From Pseudomonas sp. RIT-562 (GTDB lineage: Bacteria > Pseudomonadota > Gammaproteobacteria > Pseudomonadales > Pseudomonadaceae), in contig NZ_JAPJIV010000003.1 of assembly GCF_026241895.1 (NCBI RefSeq), forward strand, positions 124,001 through 188,000: 64,000 nt of DNA. The letters run 5' to 3'. Shown one piece after another: positions 38,594-49,754 of the stretch. The notes under the pieces were generated by a model. The model was not told the DNA's origin and did not search any database. It was given only the letters and a program-made list of their open reading frames with translations. The first letter of the stretch is position 1. Each line of letters begins with the position of its first letter. The position numbers and the translations under genes were made by a program.

Positions 38594-41220
38594 GACTTGG
38601 CCTTAGGTTTACGCGCCCCGCCGCTTTTGGCTGGGGCCGAGCCCGCTTTTGGCGGGCCTTTACGGTGCTTGCTCGGTTTGCTGCCGGGAGCCTTGTCAGG
38701 CGCCGACCGTCCGGTCTTTCCCCCAGACGCCGCTTTACCGCCGCTTTTCGCTTCAGACAGCAATGCCTGCTTCAATTCACGGCTCTTGCGCAGCTCGGCA
38801 TTTTTCGCCGCTGCATCGCTCGGGCGATAGGCTTCGACAGCCTTTTCCTTCGCAGGGCGACGACCGGTTTTCGCCGGTGCCGGCTCTGCCGCGGTTTTAG
38901 CCGCAGATTTGCTGGCTGGTTCGGTTTTCTCATTCCCGCGCTTCTTGCGACCGATCGGCGCGCTGATGGTTTTTTCAGCCATCTCGAAGTCGATCTTGCG
39001 TTCGTCGAGATCAACGCGCATGACGCGCACTTCAACGGTATCGCCCAGACGGAAGCTGCGACCGGTGCGCTCGCCGGCGAGGCGGTGGTGCACAGGATCG
39101 AAGTGGTAGTAATCCCCCGGCAGCGCAGTGACGTGCACCAGGCCTTCGACGTAGATATCGGTCAGCTCGACGAACAGACCAAAACCGGTCACCGCAGTGA
39201 TCACACCCGGGAACGATTCGCCCACGCGATCTTTCATGAACTCGCACTTGAGCCAGTTCACTACGTCGCGGGTCGCTTCGTCGGCACGGCGCTCGCTCAT
39301 CGAGCACTGCTCGCCGAGTTGCTCCAGGGCCGCTTCGTCGTACGGATAGATCCGCGCTTTCGGAATGGTCATCGCGCCGGCACGGCGAACGTGTGGCGTG
39401 TCCTGTTTCGAATGGATCACGCTGCGGATCGCCCGGTGCGTGAGCAGGTCGGGGTAGCGGCGGATCGGCGAGGTGAAGTGGGTATAGGCTTCGTAATTCA
39501 GGCCGAAGTGGCCCTGGTTATCGGCGCTATACACCGCCTGACTCAACGAACGCAGCATGACGGTCTGGATCAGGTGGAAATCCGGACGGTCCTTGATGCT
39601 CGCCAGCAATGCCTGGTAATCCTTCGGCGACGGGCCGTCCTTGCCTTTGTGCAGGGACAGGCCGAGCTCACCGAGAAACGCGCGCAGTTTTTCCAGACGC
39701 TCCGGTGGCGGACCGTTGTGAACGCGATACAGAGCCGGGATTTCGTGTTTCTTGAGGAATTCTGCGGTGGCCACGTTGGCGGCCAGCATGCATTCCTCGA
39801 TCAGCTTGTGCGCATCATTGCGAACCGTCGGACGGATTTCCGCAATCTTGCGCTCGGTGCCGAAGATGATCCGGGTTTCCTGAGTTTCGAAATCGATCGC
39901 ACCACGCACATGACGCGCGCCCAGCAACACCTTGTACAGCGCGTAAAGCTGCTTGAGGTGCGGCAGGACGTCGTTGTACTCGCCGCGAAGCTGGCGCGCC
40001 TCGGTGAGTTTCGGCGTTTCCAGCATCGCGCTGACCTTGTTGTAGGTCAGGCGGGCATGGGAGTGGATCACCGCTTCGTAGAAGCAGTAGTCAGTCATCT
40101 CGCCGGATTTGGAGATGGTCATCTCGCAAACCATGGCCAGGCGATCGACGTGTGGATTCAGCGAGCACAGGCCGTTGGACAGCTGCTCCGGCAGCATCGG
40201 GATCACGCGCTCGGGGAAGTACACCGAGTTGCCACGAACCTGGGATTCGTTGTCCAGGGCCGAGCCGATTTTCACGTAGCTGGAGACGTCGGCAATCGCC
40301 ACGTACAACTTCCAGCCGCCGGAGAACAGGCGCAGCTTGCCCGGCTTGGCTTCACAGTAAACGGCATCATCGAAGTCGCGCGCGTCTTCACCGTCAATGG
40401 TGACGAAAGGCAGATGACGCAGGTCGATGCGCTTCTCTTTGTCTTTCTCTTCCACTTCAGGCTTGAGCTTGGCGGCTTCTTTCAACACCGCTTCAGGCCA
40501 GACGTGCGGGATATCGTACGCGCGCAGGGCAACATCGATTTCCATGCCCGGCGCCATGTAGTTGCCCACGACCTCGACCACGTCGCCTTGCGGCTGGAAG
40601 CGCGGAGTCGGCCAGTGAGTGATCTTCACCTCAACGAATTGACCGATCTTGGCGTTGGCATTACGGCCTGGCGTGACCAGCACTTCCTGCTGGATCTTCG
40701 GGTTGTCGGCAACTACGAAGCCGATACCGCCTTCTTCGAAGTAACGGCCAACGATGGTCTCGTGGGCACGGGACACCACTTCGACGATCATGCCCTCGCG
40801 GCGACCACGACGGTCCAGGCCGGAGACACGGGCCAGGGCACGGTCACCGTCGAACACCAGGCGCATTTGCGCCGGGCTCATGAACAGGTCGTCGCTACCG
40901 TCGTCCGGCACCAGGAAGCCGAAGCCGTCCCGGTGACCGCTGATGCGACCGAGGATCAAGTCGAGCTTGTCCACCGGCGCATAAGTGCCACGACGGGTAT
41001 AGATGAGTTGAGCGTCGCGCTCCATGGCGCGCAGGCGGCGGCGCAGGGCTTCGATCTGGTCTTCTGTGGTCAGACCAAACTCTTCGACCAGTTGCTCGCG
41101 GTTAGCAGGCGAACCCCGATCAGCAAGATGCTGAAGGATCAGTTCGCGGCTAGGAATAGGGTTATCGTATTTTTCCGCTTCACGAGCGGCCTCGGGATCG
41201 AGGGACTGCCAATCGGCCAT
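38590..41220 (-). CDS. rnr: Exoribonuclease R
   Basis: 876 residues; a processive 3'-5' RNase that degrades structured RNA. Order: N-terminal helix-turn-helix (about 20-80), cold-shock domains, RNB catalytic domain with the acidic motif DGEDARDFDDAVYC, S1 domain (FPGVITAVTGFGLFVELTDI) and a long basic tail rich in Lys, Ala and Pro. Immediately precedes rlmB with a four-base overlap. Confidence 0.97.
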   Translation of the reverse strand: MADWQSLDPEAAREAEKYDNPIPSRELILQHLADRGSPANREQLVEEFGLTTEDQIEALRRRLRAMERDAQLIYTRRGTYAPVDKLDLILGRISGHRDGFGFLVPDDGSDDLFMSPAQMRLVFDGDRALARVSGLDRRGRREGMIVEVVSRAHETIVGRYFEEGGIGFVVADNPKIQQEVLVTPGRNANAKIGQFVEVKITHWPTPRFQPQGDVVEVVGNYMAPGMEIDVALRAYDIPHVWPEAVLKEAAKLKPEVEEKDKEKRIDLRHLPFVTIDGEDARDFDDAVYCEAKPGKLRLFSGGWKLYVAIADVSSYVKIGSALDNESQVRGNSVYFPERVIPMLPEQLSNGLCSLNPHVDRLAMVCEMTISKSGEMTDYCFYEAVIHSHARLTYNKVSAMLETPKLTEARQLRGEYNDVLPHLKQLYALYKVLLGARHVRGAIDFETQETRIIFGTERKIAEIRPTVRNDAHKLIEECMLAANVATAEFLKKHEIPALYRVHNGPPPERLEKLRAFLGELGLSLHKGKDGPSPKDYQALLASIKDRPDFHLIQTVMLRSLSQAVYSADNQGHFGLNYEAYTHFTSPIRRYPDLLTHRAIRSVIHSKQDTPHVRRAGAMTIPKARIYPYDEAALEQLGEQCSMSERRADEATRDVVNWLKCEFMKDRVGESFPGVITAVTGFGLFVELTDIYVEGLVHVTALPGDYYHFDPVHHRLAGERTGRSFRLGDTVEVRVMRVDLDERKIDFEMAEKTISAPIGRKKRGNEKTEPASKSAAKTAAEPAPAKTGRRPAKEKAVEAYRPSDAAAKNAELRKSRELKQALLSEAKSGGKAASGGKTGRSAPDKAPGSKPSKHRKGPPKAGSAPAKSGGARKPKAKS

Positions 41221-41381
41221 TAGAGAGTTTTCACCTTGTCTATATGCGGGTTAGTTTGGCATAGGCGTAATGAAACGGGAAATTTCAGGCTGCGACAGCC
41301 CACCTAAAGCCCTTTATCGACACCTGAACGCTGATTTAAATGCCGCTGGTAAAATTTTCCAGGTTTTTTTGATCCCAGGGG

Positions 41382-41410
41382 TTTACAGTTAAAAAGACGC
41401 TCCGTATAGT
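41382..41410 (+). promoter_or_regulatory. Promoter of first tRNA-Leu
   Basis: TTTACA (41382-41387) and TATAGT (41405-41410) with 17-base spacing. Confidence 0.8.
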
Positions 41411-41444
41411 GCGCGCCATCGACGACGGAGACGTTGCCGATACT

Positions 41445-41531
41445 GCCCAGATGGTGAAATTGGTAGACACGCCAGCTTCAGGTGCTGGTGACCGCAAGGT
41501 CGTGGAAGTTCGAGTCTTCTTCTGGGCACCA
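41445..41531 (+). tRNA. tRNA-Leu (CAG)
   Basis: 87 bases. Acceptor arms GCCCAGA and TCTGGGC, encoded CCA at 41529-41531. The anticodon stem CCAGC/GCTGG encloses TTCAGGT, giving anticodon CAG; a long variable arm is present, as expected for leucine. Confidence 0.97.
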
Positions 41532-41570
41532 ATTTCGAGCTTGAGATTAGATCAATTTCAAGGCTTGCAC

Positions 41571-41595
41571 AAAAACCCGCGAAAGCGGGTTTTTG
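41571..41595 (+). terminator. Terminator of first tRNA-Leu
   Basis: AAAAACCCGC-GAAA-GCGGGTTTTT hairpin. Confidence 0.9.
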
Positions 41596-41633
41596 CATTA
41601 TAAGCTTTTGATTTATTAAAATTAAATCAGGGG

Positions 41634-41661
41634 TTTACAGATCAAAAGCTCTCCGTATAGT
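41634..41661 (+). promoter_or_regulatory. Promoter of second tRNA-Leu
   Basis: TTTACA (41634-41639) and TATAGT (41656-41661) with 16-base spacing; flanks resemble the first cassette. Confidence 0.8.
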
Positions 41662-41695
41662 GCGCCACATCAACAGCGGCAACGCTGAAGATTAT

Positions 41696-41782
41696 GCCCA
41701 GATGGTGAAATTGGTAGACACGCCAGCTTCAGGTGCTGGTGACCGCAAGGTCGTGGAAGTTCGAGTCTTCTTCTGGGCACCA
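41696..41782 (+). tRNA. tRNA-Leu (CAG), second copy
   Basis: Identical in all 87 bases to the copy at 41445, 251 bases downstream, with its own promoter and terminator. Confidence 0.97.
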
Positions 41783-41815
41783 ATTCAAACTCAAGGTTTC
41801 GGCCTTGAGTTTCAC

Positions 41816-41839
41816 AAAAACCCGCGAAAGCGGGTTTTT
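41816..41839 (+). terminator. Terminator of second tRNA-Leu
   Basis: AAAAACCCGC-GAAA-GCGGGTTTTT hairpin, same as the first copy. Confidence 0.9.
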
Positions 41840-41889
41840 GCGTTTCTGGCTTTCAAAAATCTATCAAAGACTCCCGGCGCGCTCACTCC

Positions 41890-42024
41890 CTGTAGCAGCT
41901 GGCGAAGCCTGCGTTCGGCTGCGAAGCAGTCGCAATCCCTGAGAGCACACCCTTCCTGGCACACCGCTTCGGCTGATTTCACGACTGCTTCGCAGCCGAA
42001 CGCAGGCTTCGCCAGCTGCTACAG
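41890..42024. repeat. Perfect 43-bp inverted repeat
   Basis: Arms 41890-41932 and 41982-42024 are exact reverse complements, starting CTGTAGCAGCTGGCGAAGCC, around a 49-base centre. It is a third extragenic palindrome family, distinct from the ordinary REP units. Confidence 0.9.
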
Positions 42025-42063
42025 GCCGCGCAAGCCGTTTGGAGCAGCACCATGCGCACTTGA

Positions 42064-42089
42064 GAAACAATATCGTTTATCATTGTTTC
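42064..42089. promoter_or_regulatory. Fur-like palindrome before fbpA
   Basis: GAAACAAT and ATTGTTTC are exact inverted arms around ATCGTTTATC. A window here matches 12 of 19 bases of the Fur consensus. It lies 36 bases before the first ATG, fitting iron repression. Confidence 0.45.
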
Positions 42090-42124
42090 AAGTTTTTGCA
42101 ATGCGACAGTGAGGAACCCTGCGA

Positions 42125-43135
42125 ATGATGTTTCGAAATACCCTGCGCCGCGGCCTGACCATCACCCTGCTCGGCCTGGCAATCGCCACTCCCCTCACCC
42201 AGGCTGCTGATCCAGTTTCCCTGACACTCTATAACGGTCAACACAAGGAAGTCGGCGACGCCGTCGCCAAGGCCTTCGAAGCCAAGACCGGCATTCACGT
42301 CAACGTCCGCAAAGGCAGCAGCAACCAGCTTGCCAGCCAGGTCGTCGAAGAAGGCGAGCGCTCCCCTGCTGACGTGATCTACACCGAAGAATCGCCTCCG
42401 CTGAACAAACTTGGACAACAGGGCGTGCTCGCGCCAACTGATGCCGCGACCCTGGCCGTGTTGCCCAAGGACTATGTCGCTGCGGACGGCACCTGGATCG
42501 GCATCACCGCCCGGGTTCGCGTAGTTGCCTACAATCCCAAGCTGATCGACGAAAAAGACCTGCCCAAGTCGGTGATGGAATTCTCCGACCCGAAATGGCA
42601 AGGCAAGGTCGGCTTCGTGCCCACCAGCGGCGCGTTCCAGGAACAGGCCGTGGCTATCATCAAAGTGCATGGCATGGACGCCGCCGAAGAATGGCTGACC
42701 GGCCTGCGCGCATTCGGCAAGACCTACAGCAACAACATGGTCGCCCTCAAAGCCGTTGAAAACGGCGAAGTCGCCACCGTACTGGTGAACAACTACTACT
42801 GGTTTGCCCTGCAGCGCGAAAAAGGCCAGCTCGATTCCAAATTGCACTACTTCACCGGCGGCGACGTCGGCGGGCTGATCACCGTATCCAGCGCGGCCGT
42901 GTTGAAATCCAGCAAACATCCCAAGGAAGCCCAGCAACTGCTCGCCTACATGGCCAGTGAAGAAGGGCAGCGCGTGATCACCCAGACCACCGCCGAGTAC
43001 CCGCTGCACAAAGGCATGCAATCGGACCGCGGCCTGAAGCCCTTCAGCGAGCTGGAAGCGCCGAAAGTCACCCCCGCTGACCTCGGCAATGCCGAAGAAG
43101 CACTGGACCTGGAACGCGACGTTGGCTTGAACTGA
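42125..43135 (+). CDS. fbpA: Ferric-iron ABC transporter binding protein
   Basis: 336 residues, signal peptide about 1-27 (TPLTQA-ADPV). It belongs to the FbpA/HitA/AfuA class of periplasmic Fe3+-binding proteins. The tandem tyrosines that bind iron are Tyr224-Tyr225 in VLVNNYYWFAL, and IGITARVRVVAYNP is also typical. Two adjacent ATGs (42125, 42128) could both serve. The stop overlaps the permease ATG by one base. No siderophore-type features are present. Confidence 0.88.
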   Translation: MMFRNTLRRGLTITLLGLAIATPLTQAADPVSLTLYNGQHKEVGDAVAKAFEAKTGIHVNVRKGSSNQLASQVVEEGERSPADVIYTEESPPLNKLGQQGVLAPTDAATLAVLPKDYVAADGTWIGITARVRVVAYNPKLIDEKDLPKSVMEFSDPKWQGKVGFVPTSGAFQEQAVAIIKVHGMDAAEEWLTGLRAFGKTYSNNMVALKAVENGEVATVLVNNYYWFALQREKGQLDSKLHYFTGGDVGGLITVSSAAVLKSSKHPKEAQQLLAYMASEEGQRVITQTTAEYPLHKGMQSDRGLKPFSELEAPKVTPADLGNAEEALDLERDVGLN

Positions 43136-44700
43136 TGAGCGCATCGTTATCCGCCCCCGCCTCGCGCGGGGGTTACGTACCACGGCGCAAACGCCCGTCC
43201 ATCTGGCTATTGCTGCCAGTATTGCTGCTGGTTGTCCTGAGCCTTTTGCCGTTGGTTTACGTCGGCCTGAAGACCTGGCAGGCCGGTTGGGCCGAGGCAC
43301 TGCATCTGCTGTGGCGGCCTTATGTATTCGGGCTGCTGCGCAATACCCTGGCGCTGATGGTCGGCGTGACAGTCGCCTGTGGCGTGATCGGCTTGTCGTT
43401 GGCCTGGCTGCTGGAGCGTAGCAACCTGCCAGGGCGACGCCTATGGGGGGTGATTCTATGCCTGCCATTTGCGGTGCCCGCGTTCGTCAGCAGTTTCACC
43501 TGGGTGTCCTTGAGCGCAAGCTTCGAAGGCCTGGGCGGGGCAATCCTGGTGATGACGCTGTCCAAATACCCGCTGATTTTCCTGCCGGTGGCGGCCACCC
43601 TGCGCAATCTGGACCCCTCCCTGGAAGAGTCGGCCCGGACCTTGGGGCAGAATCGCTGGGGCGTGTTTTTCCGGGTCACGCTTCCGTTACTGTGGCCGTC
43701 ATTGCTCGCTGGCTCCTTGCTGATTGCCCTGCACATGCTGGTGGAGTTCGGCGCACTGTCGATCATCGGCCTGCAGACCTTCACTACGGCGATCTATCAG
43801 CAGTTCGAGCTCGAGTTCAGCAACGCCAACGCGGCGATGCTCTCGGCAGTGCTGCTGGCATTGTGCCTGATGCTGCTCTGGCTGGAACTGAAAGTGCGCG
43901 GCAAGGGGCGACACGTGCGCACTGGCCAGGGCGCGGCACGACAGGCCGGGCAGGTTCGCCTGGGGCCGTGGGCTGTCGTGGGACAAGCGTACTGCCTGGC
44001 GTTGGCAATCATTGGCAGCGGCATTCCGCTGGGGATGCTGGCTTACTGGCTGGCGGTGGGCTCGTCGGCGGCGTTCCCGGTGGCGGCGATTAGCGAGGCG
44101 TTGTTGTCCTCGCTCGCGCTGTCGCTGGGCGGCGCGGCGTTGTGTCTGGTGCTGGCAGTGCCAGTGGGACTGCTGGTGGTGCGCTATAAAGGCCAACTGG
44201 CGATCTGGGCTGAGCGCTTGCCCTACCTGCTGCATGCGCTGCCAGGCCTGGTCATCGCGCTGACCCTGGTGTATTTCGCCCTGCATTATGTGCCGGTGCT
44301 GTACCAGACCTCGGCGTTGCTGCTGATCGCCTATGCGCTGCTGTTTCTGCCGCTGGCCCAGGCGCCGATTCGTACAGCCTTGAACAAGGCAGCGCCGCAG
44401 CTGGAAGAGGCGGCTCGCACGCTCGGTGCATCGTCCTTCAGTGCGTTTTGTCGAGTGACCCTGCCGATCATTTTCCCGGCACTGGGAGCGGCGTTTGCGC
44501 TGGTGTTCCTGGATGCGATGAAGGAACTGACGGCGACGTTGCTGCTGAGCCCGACCGGGCTGAATACGTTGGCAACTGAAGTGTGGGCGCACACCGCGAA
44601 TGTCGAGTTTGCGGCGGCGGCGCCTTATGCGGCGTTGCTCATTTTGGTGTCGGGGTTGCCGGTGTATTTGTTAACTACCCGGATGTATCTGAGCCGCTGA
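43135..44700 (+). CDS. fbpB: Ferric-iron ABC transporter permease
   Basis: 521 residues with about twelve hydrophobic segments in two homologous halves, as in FbpB/HitB. Each half has an ATPase-contact loop: EESARTLGQNRWGVFFRVTLPLL near 165 (shown in part) and EEAARTLGASSFSAFCRVTL near 425. It begins at the last base of fbpA. No ATP-binding gene follows, so the ATPase must be encoded elsewhere or shared. Confidence 0.9.
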   Translation: MSASLSAPASRGGYVPRRKRPSIWLLLPVLLLVVLSLLPLVYVGLKTWQAGWAEALHLLWRPYVFGLLRNTLALMVGVTVACGVIGLSLAWLLERSNLPGRRLWGVILCLPFAVPAFVSSFTWVSLSASFEGLGGAILVMTLSKYPLIFLPVAATLRNLDPSLEESARTLGQNRWGVFFRVTLPLLWPSLLAGSLLIALHMLVEFGALSIIGLQTFTTAIYQQFELEFSNANAAMLSAVLLALCLMLLWLELKVRGKGRHVRTGQGAARQAGQVRLGPWAVVGQAYCLALAIIGSGIPLGMLAYWLAVGSSAAFPVAAISEALLSSLALSLGGAALCLVLAVPVGLLVVRYKGQLAIWAERLPYLLHALPGLVIALTLVYFALHYVPVLYQTSALLLIAYALLFLPLAQAPIRTALNKAAPQLEEAARTLGASSFSAFCRVTLPIIFPALGAAFALVFLDAMKELTATLLLSPTGLNTLATEVWAHTANVEFAAAAPYAALLILVSGLPVYLLTTRMYLSR

Positions 44701-44703
44701 GAT

Positions 44704-44799
44704 AGCTATCGCGAGCAGGCTCACTCCTACGCTGGATTTGAGGCGTCCACAATTTTGTGTCCGCCCACGACCCTGTAGGAGTGAGCCTGCTCGCGATGA
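44704..44799. repeat. Inverted REP pair
   Basis: ATCGCGAGCAGGCTCACTCC and its complement near 44774-44798 lie between convergent fbpB and the chemoreceptor gene. Confidence 0.85.
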
Positions 44800-44822
44800 G
44801 GCCAGCCCTGCCAACACAAATC

Positions 44823-46757
44823 CTAAGCCCGGAACTGCCCCAGGCTAGCCTTCAACTGCGCCGCCAACCCATCCAGTACCTTGCCGCTGGCCGTAGTTTC
44901 CACCACCGCCTGAGCCGCTTTCTCGGCCTGGGCATGAATGGTCTCGACACGACCCCGCACCGCCTGCGCGCCCTGGGCTTGATGCGCCGCTGCTTGCGTT
45001 GCAAGACCAATCGCGGCATGAACCTGCTCGACCGACGCCTGCACCGACTGCTGCAACCGCGCACTGTCGCGCAGCACCAGCAAGCCTTCACTGGCCTGAC
45101 GCCCCGCCTGGCCAATGGCAGCTACTGCCTCGCGCGCACCTTGCTGCAGGGCGACAATATGCGCCTGGATATCACCGGTTGAGCTCTGGGTCTTGCTGGC
45201 CAACGCCCGTACTTCATCGGCCACCACCGCAAAGCCGCGACCGGTTTCCCCGGCACGCGCCGCCTCAATCGCCGCATTGAGCGCCAGCAGGTTGGTTTGC
45301 TCGGCAATCCCGTGGATGACCGTCAACACCACTTCAATCTGTTCGCTCTGTAGCGCCAGGCGCTCGATGACCTTGGCCCCAGTGTCCACCTGCCCGGCCA
45401 GCGCCTCGATCAGACTGCCGACTTTTGCCGAAGTCCGGGTGTTTTCATCGGTAGCCGAACGAATGTCCACCACCTGCTGCAAGGCGGCCTGCATGGCGTG
45501 GCTTTCCGACTGCGCCTCATCCGCCATTTGCGAAAGCGCCCGCAGGCTCTCGGCCACCTCATCGCGCTGCATTCCTGCCGCAGCATCAGCCCCGGCATTG
45601 CGCAAGGTCATCGCGCCGATTTCCACGCCGGTGCGCTGAGCCACATCCCCGGCTTCGCGCACAATGGGTTGCAACTTGTCGACAAAGCGGTTCACCGCCG
45701 AGGCCATGTCGCCAATCTCGTCCTTGCTGTTGATTTGCACACGCTTGGTCAGGTCGCCCTCACCCGCTGCCAGGTCGTCCATGGCGGCAATCAGCAACTT
45801 CAGGCGATTGACGACACGACGACCGAGCACCACCGCCAGTAACAGCAGCACACCAAAGCCGACCACCGCCAGGCTCATGCCTATGCGCCAGCGCAAAGTG
45901 CCCGCAGCTTCCTGCACCGTGGCTGCGGTGTTGGCTTTCATGTCTGATGCTGTCGATTGCGCCGACTGCAGGCGTGCACGCATGGCCGTGGCGCTGTCTG
46001 CGGCGGCGCCCTTGAGGCTGTCGCCGACCAGTTGATCACTGCTGGCGATTAATGCCGAGAAGCGCTTGTCGAGGGCCGCCAGATCGGTTTCGACCGAAGC
46101 GGTCGAGACGCCCATCAGAACCTTGCCGATTTCCACCCCGTTCGGATTGATCGAAGCTTCGAGGTAATAAACCGATGGATCGTTCTTCGCCGCGTCCAGC
46201 ACCTTGTCCAGCGCCCGCTCGCCCTGGCCTTTTTCCAACAGGGCCTTGTTGATCGGGTTCTCGCGGTTCAGATAACGCGTGAGGTGCTGCCCGGTGGCGT
46301 CGTCGTAGACCACGAACAACACATTGGGATTGCGCTGCGCCCGGCGGGCGAATTCGGAAAGCGTCGGGACGTCGCTGTCCCACATCGCACGAGGCGCCAC
46401 CGAGGCGAGCAGTTGCGCCATATCGTTGGCGGAGTCCTTGAGATCCTTTTCCAGGGTCGCGCGCAATTGCGCCTGTTCCTCTTCCAGTTTCGAGGACAAA
46501 CCCGCCGTGAGGCGTTGCCGCGTACTGGTGGAAAGGCTGTCGAGACTTGACGTGACTTCGCGTCCGGCTTGCTCAAGCTCGCCGGACAACTTCTGACTGT
46601 CAGCGCCCAGGCGCACAGCCAAATCGGCTTCCAGCGCAGTCACCGTGCTCCGTGTCAGGGCGACTGCCACTAACACTTGCACCAAAAGGGCGATACCAAG
46701 GGTAACGAACACGGGCCGCAACAAACGGCTTTGTAACAATGAGAGAACGGCCGACAC
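44823..46757 (-). CDS. Methyl-accepting chemotaxis protein
   Basis: 644 residues: membrane segment about 14-35, a periplasmic sensor of about 255 residues with a long helical character, second membrane segment about 290-312, HAMP, then a cytoplasmic coiled-coil. The signalling tip [20 protein letters not shown] and [13 protein letters not shown] are present. There is no visible CheR-docking pentapeptide; the protein ends QFRA. The ligand is unknown. AGGGATTCC-like sequence before the ATG is a weak ribosome site. Confidence 0.92.
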   Translation of the reverse strand: MSAVLSLLQSRLLRPVFVTLGIALLVQVLVAVALTRSTVTALEADLAVRLGADSQKLSGELEQAGREVTSSLDSLSTSTRQRLTAGLSSKLEEEQAQLRATLEKDLKDSANDMAQLLASVAPRAMWDSDVPTLSEFARRAQRNPNVLFVVYDDATGQHLTRYLNRENPINKALLEKGQGERALDKVLDAAKNDPSVYYLEASINPNGVEIGKVLMGVSTASVETDLAALDKRFSALIASSDQLVGDSLKGAAADSATAMRARLQSAQSTASDMKANTAATVQEAAGTLRWRIGMSLAVVGFGVLLLLAVVLGRRVVNRLKLLIAAMDDLAAGEGDLTKRVQINSKDEIGDMASAVNRFVDKLQPIVREAGDVAQRTGVEIGAMTLRNAGADAAAGMQRDEVAESLRALSQMADEAQSESHAMQAALQQVVDIRSATDENTRTSAKVGSLIEALAGQVDTGAKVIERLALQSEQIEVVLTVIHGIAEQTNLLALNAAIEAARAGETGRGFAVVADEVRALASKTQSSTGDIQAHIVALQQGAREAVAAIGQAGRQASEGLLVLRDSARLQQSVQASVEQVHAAIGLATQAAAHQAQGAQAVRGRVETIHAQAEKAAQAVVETTASGKVLDGLAAQLKASLGQFRA

Positions 46758-46861
46758 TAGGAATCCCTCTGCTTGACGCCATTAAATTGATGGCACCCCA
46801 CAAAAGATGCACTTAATGAAGATCACAGCAAAGGTCATGCCGCCGCACAGGCAGAAACGAC

Positions 46862-46886
46862 AAAGGCCCCAATTGAGGGGCCCTTG
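46862..46886 (-). terminator. Terminator of purA
   Basis: Minus-strand GGCCCCTC-AA-TTGGGGCC hairpin followed by TTTGTCGTTT, about 20 bases after the purA stop. Confidence 0.8.
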
Positions 46887-46906
46887 TCTTTTACATCAAC
46901 AGCTTA

Positions 46907-48250
<1,344 letters not shown>

Positions 48251-49438
48251 TCAAGAAGCCAGTGGCGATACTTGCCACAGCCCGTTCTGCTGAATCAATT
48301 GCCGGTCGCAGTCCGCTTCACGGGCGGCGGCCAAAGGTTGTCCAGGCAAGGCCTGAACGACACGCTGACCCTCACTGCGCAACTGGCAAACCTGCTGCCA
48401 GAGTGCCGCATCCGTACTGTCAGGCATCCAGATACCGCCAGACGGTAGCTCGATCTCAGCACGCCCCAGGGTCACCAGGGTTTTCAAATCGGTAGAGAAG
48501 CCGGTAGCCGGACGAGCGCGACCAAAGTCAGCACCGATATCGTCATAACGGCCGCCCTGGGCGATGGACTGACCAACACCCGGAACGAACACGGCGAACA
48601 CCACACCAGTGTGGTAGTGGTAACCGCGCAACTCGCCCAGGTCGAAGTACAGCGGCAAATCCGGGAAGCGCACGGACAGCCGCTCGGCGATTGCCAGCAG
48701 ATCATCCAGCGCCGCCAGTACTGGCGCCGGCGCATGGGCCAGGCGCTCACGAGCAGCTTCCAGCACTTCACGGCCGCCGCACAGGTCAACCAGTGCCCGC
48801 AGCAGGCCCGACAAATCGGCAGGCAAACCTTCGGTCAAGGTAATGACCTCGTCGATGGCCTTGCGCTGCAGCGCATCGAACAACTGCTGCTCGACTTCAC
48901 CGGACAAACCGGCGGCGCGCGCCAGGCCACGGTAGATGCCGACATGCCCGAGGTCCATGTGCACATCCGGCACATCGGCCAGTTGCAGCATGGCCAGCAT
49001 CAGGCTGATGACTTCCACGTCGCTGCTCGGACTGCCGTCGCCATACAGCTCGGCGCCCAGCTGGATCGGGCTGCGTGAGGACGACAAGGCGCGCGGCTGC
49101 GCATGCAGGACGCTGCCGGCATAACACAGGCGGCTCGGGCCTTCGCGACGCAGGGTGTGCGCATCGATGCGCGCCACCTGCGGCGTGATGTCGGCACGAA
49201 AGCCCATCTGCCGGCCCGACTGCGGGTCGATGACCTTGAAGGTACGCAGATCGAGGTCCTGGCCCGCGCCGGTCAGCAGGGATTCCAGGTACTCGATATG
49301 GGGAGTCACGACAAACTCGTAACCCCAGCTCTGGAACAGATCCAACACCTGGCGGCGCGCTACTTCAATGCGCGCTGCCTCCGGTGGCAGTACTTCTTCG
49401 ATGCCATCTGGCAGCAGCCAGCGGTCTACCGTTGCCAT
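48251..49438 (-). CDS. hisZ: ATP phosphoribosyltransferase regulatory subunit HisZ
   Basis: 395 residues; a catalytically inactive histidyl-tRNA-synthetase-like protein that partners the short form of HisG in the first step of histidine synthesis. The N terminus ([20 protein letters not shown]) and the class II motif regions ([30 protein letters not shown]) are as expected. Upstream of purA in the conserved Pseudomonas order. Confidence 0.95.
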   Translation of the reverse strand: MATVDRWLLPDGIEEVLPPEAARIEVARRQVLDLFQSWGYEFVVTPHIEYLESLLTGAGQDLDLRTFKVIDPQSGRQMGFRADITPQVARIDAHTLRREGPSRLCYAGSVLHAQPRALSSSRSPIQLGAELYGDGSPSSDVEVISLMLAMLQLADVPDVHMDLGHVGIYRGLARAAGLSGEVEQQLFDALQRKAIDEVITLTEGLPADLSGLLRALVDLCGGREVLEAARERLAHAPAPVLAALDDLLAIAERLSVRFPDLPLYFDLGELRGYHYHTGVVFAVFVPGVGQSIAQGGRYDDIGADFGRARPATGFSTDLKTLVTLGRAEIELPSGGIWMPDSTDAALWQQVCQLRSEGQRVVQALPGQPLAAAREADCDRQLIQQNGLWQVSPLAS

Positions 49439-49754
49439 TACGCCATTCCCCTATGATCCGGGCGGCCAGCCGTTGGGCGAGCCTTGAGTGAAGCAGAAAA
49501 TGGCCGGCCCATGCGCAAACCAGCGCGCATGGACAACAGGGCGAAAAGCCTGCAATCGGCTTCGCCTGCCATTTCCCTCGAAAAACCTGTCGAGTTGTTC
49601 AACTCGAGTGCCTGCATAAAAACCGCAATCAAACGTGCAGACGCAAAAAAGCCGGGAATTTCCCGGCTGCCGCATCATACACACGTTTTCCGAAAGGATC
49701 ACCCCGCCCGAGGTTTTAGCCGCCAGGCGGGGGATGATTCAGGTCAACGCCGTA
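49439..49754. other. Gap between hisZ and hflC
   Basis: 316 bases with no gene; it holds the hflC terminator (49644-49668) and should hold the hisZ promoter, which I cannot place precisely. Confidence 0.6.
49644..49668 (-). terminator. Terminator after hflC
   Basis: Minus-strand AGCCGGGAAATTCCCGGCT hairpin followed by TTTTT; ends the hfq-hflX-hflK-hflC run. Confidence 0.88.

Larger units (their letters stand above)
41840..42124. other. Gap before the iron transporter
   Basis: No gene. It contains a perfect 43-base inverted repeat and a Fur-like palindrome at 42064-42089. Confidence 0.7.

Noticed and set aside
38665..41223. An 852-codon plus-strand open frame opposite rnr
   Set aside because: It mirrors the whole rnr gene in a GC-rich genome; no ribosome site and no family resemblance. 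Similar long antisense frames at 30858-32885, 46919-48448 and 50654-52942 were rejected for the same reason.
41890..42024. Perfect inverted repeat as insertion-sequence ends
   Set aside because: Only 49 bases separate the arms and there is no transposase or target duplication visible.
41409..42112. Short plus-strand proteins containing MVKLVDTPASGAGDRK
   Set aside because: These are the tRNA-Leu genes read as protein, a common annotation artefact.
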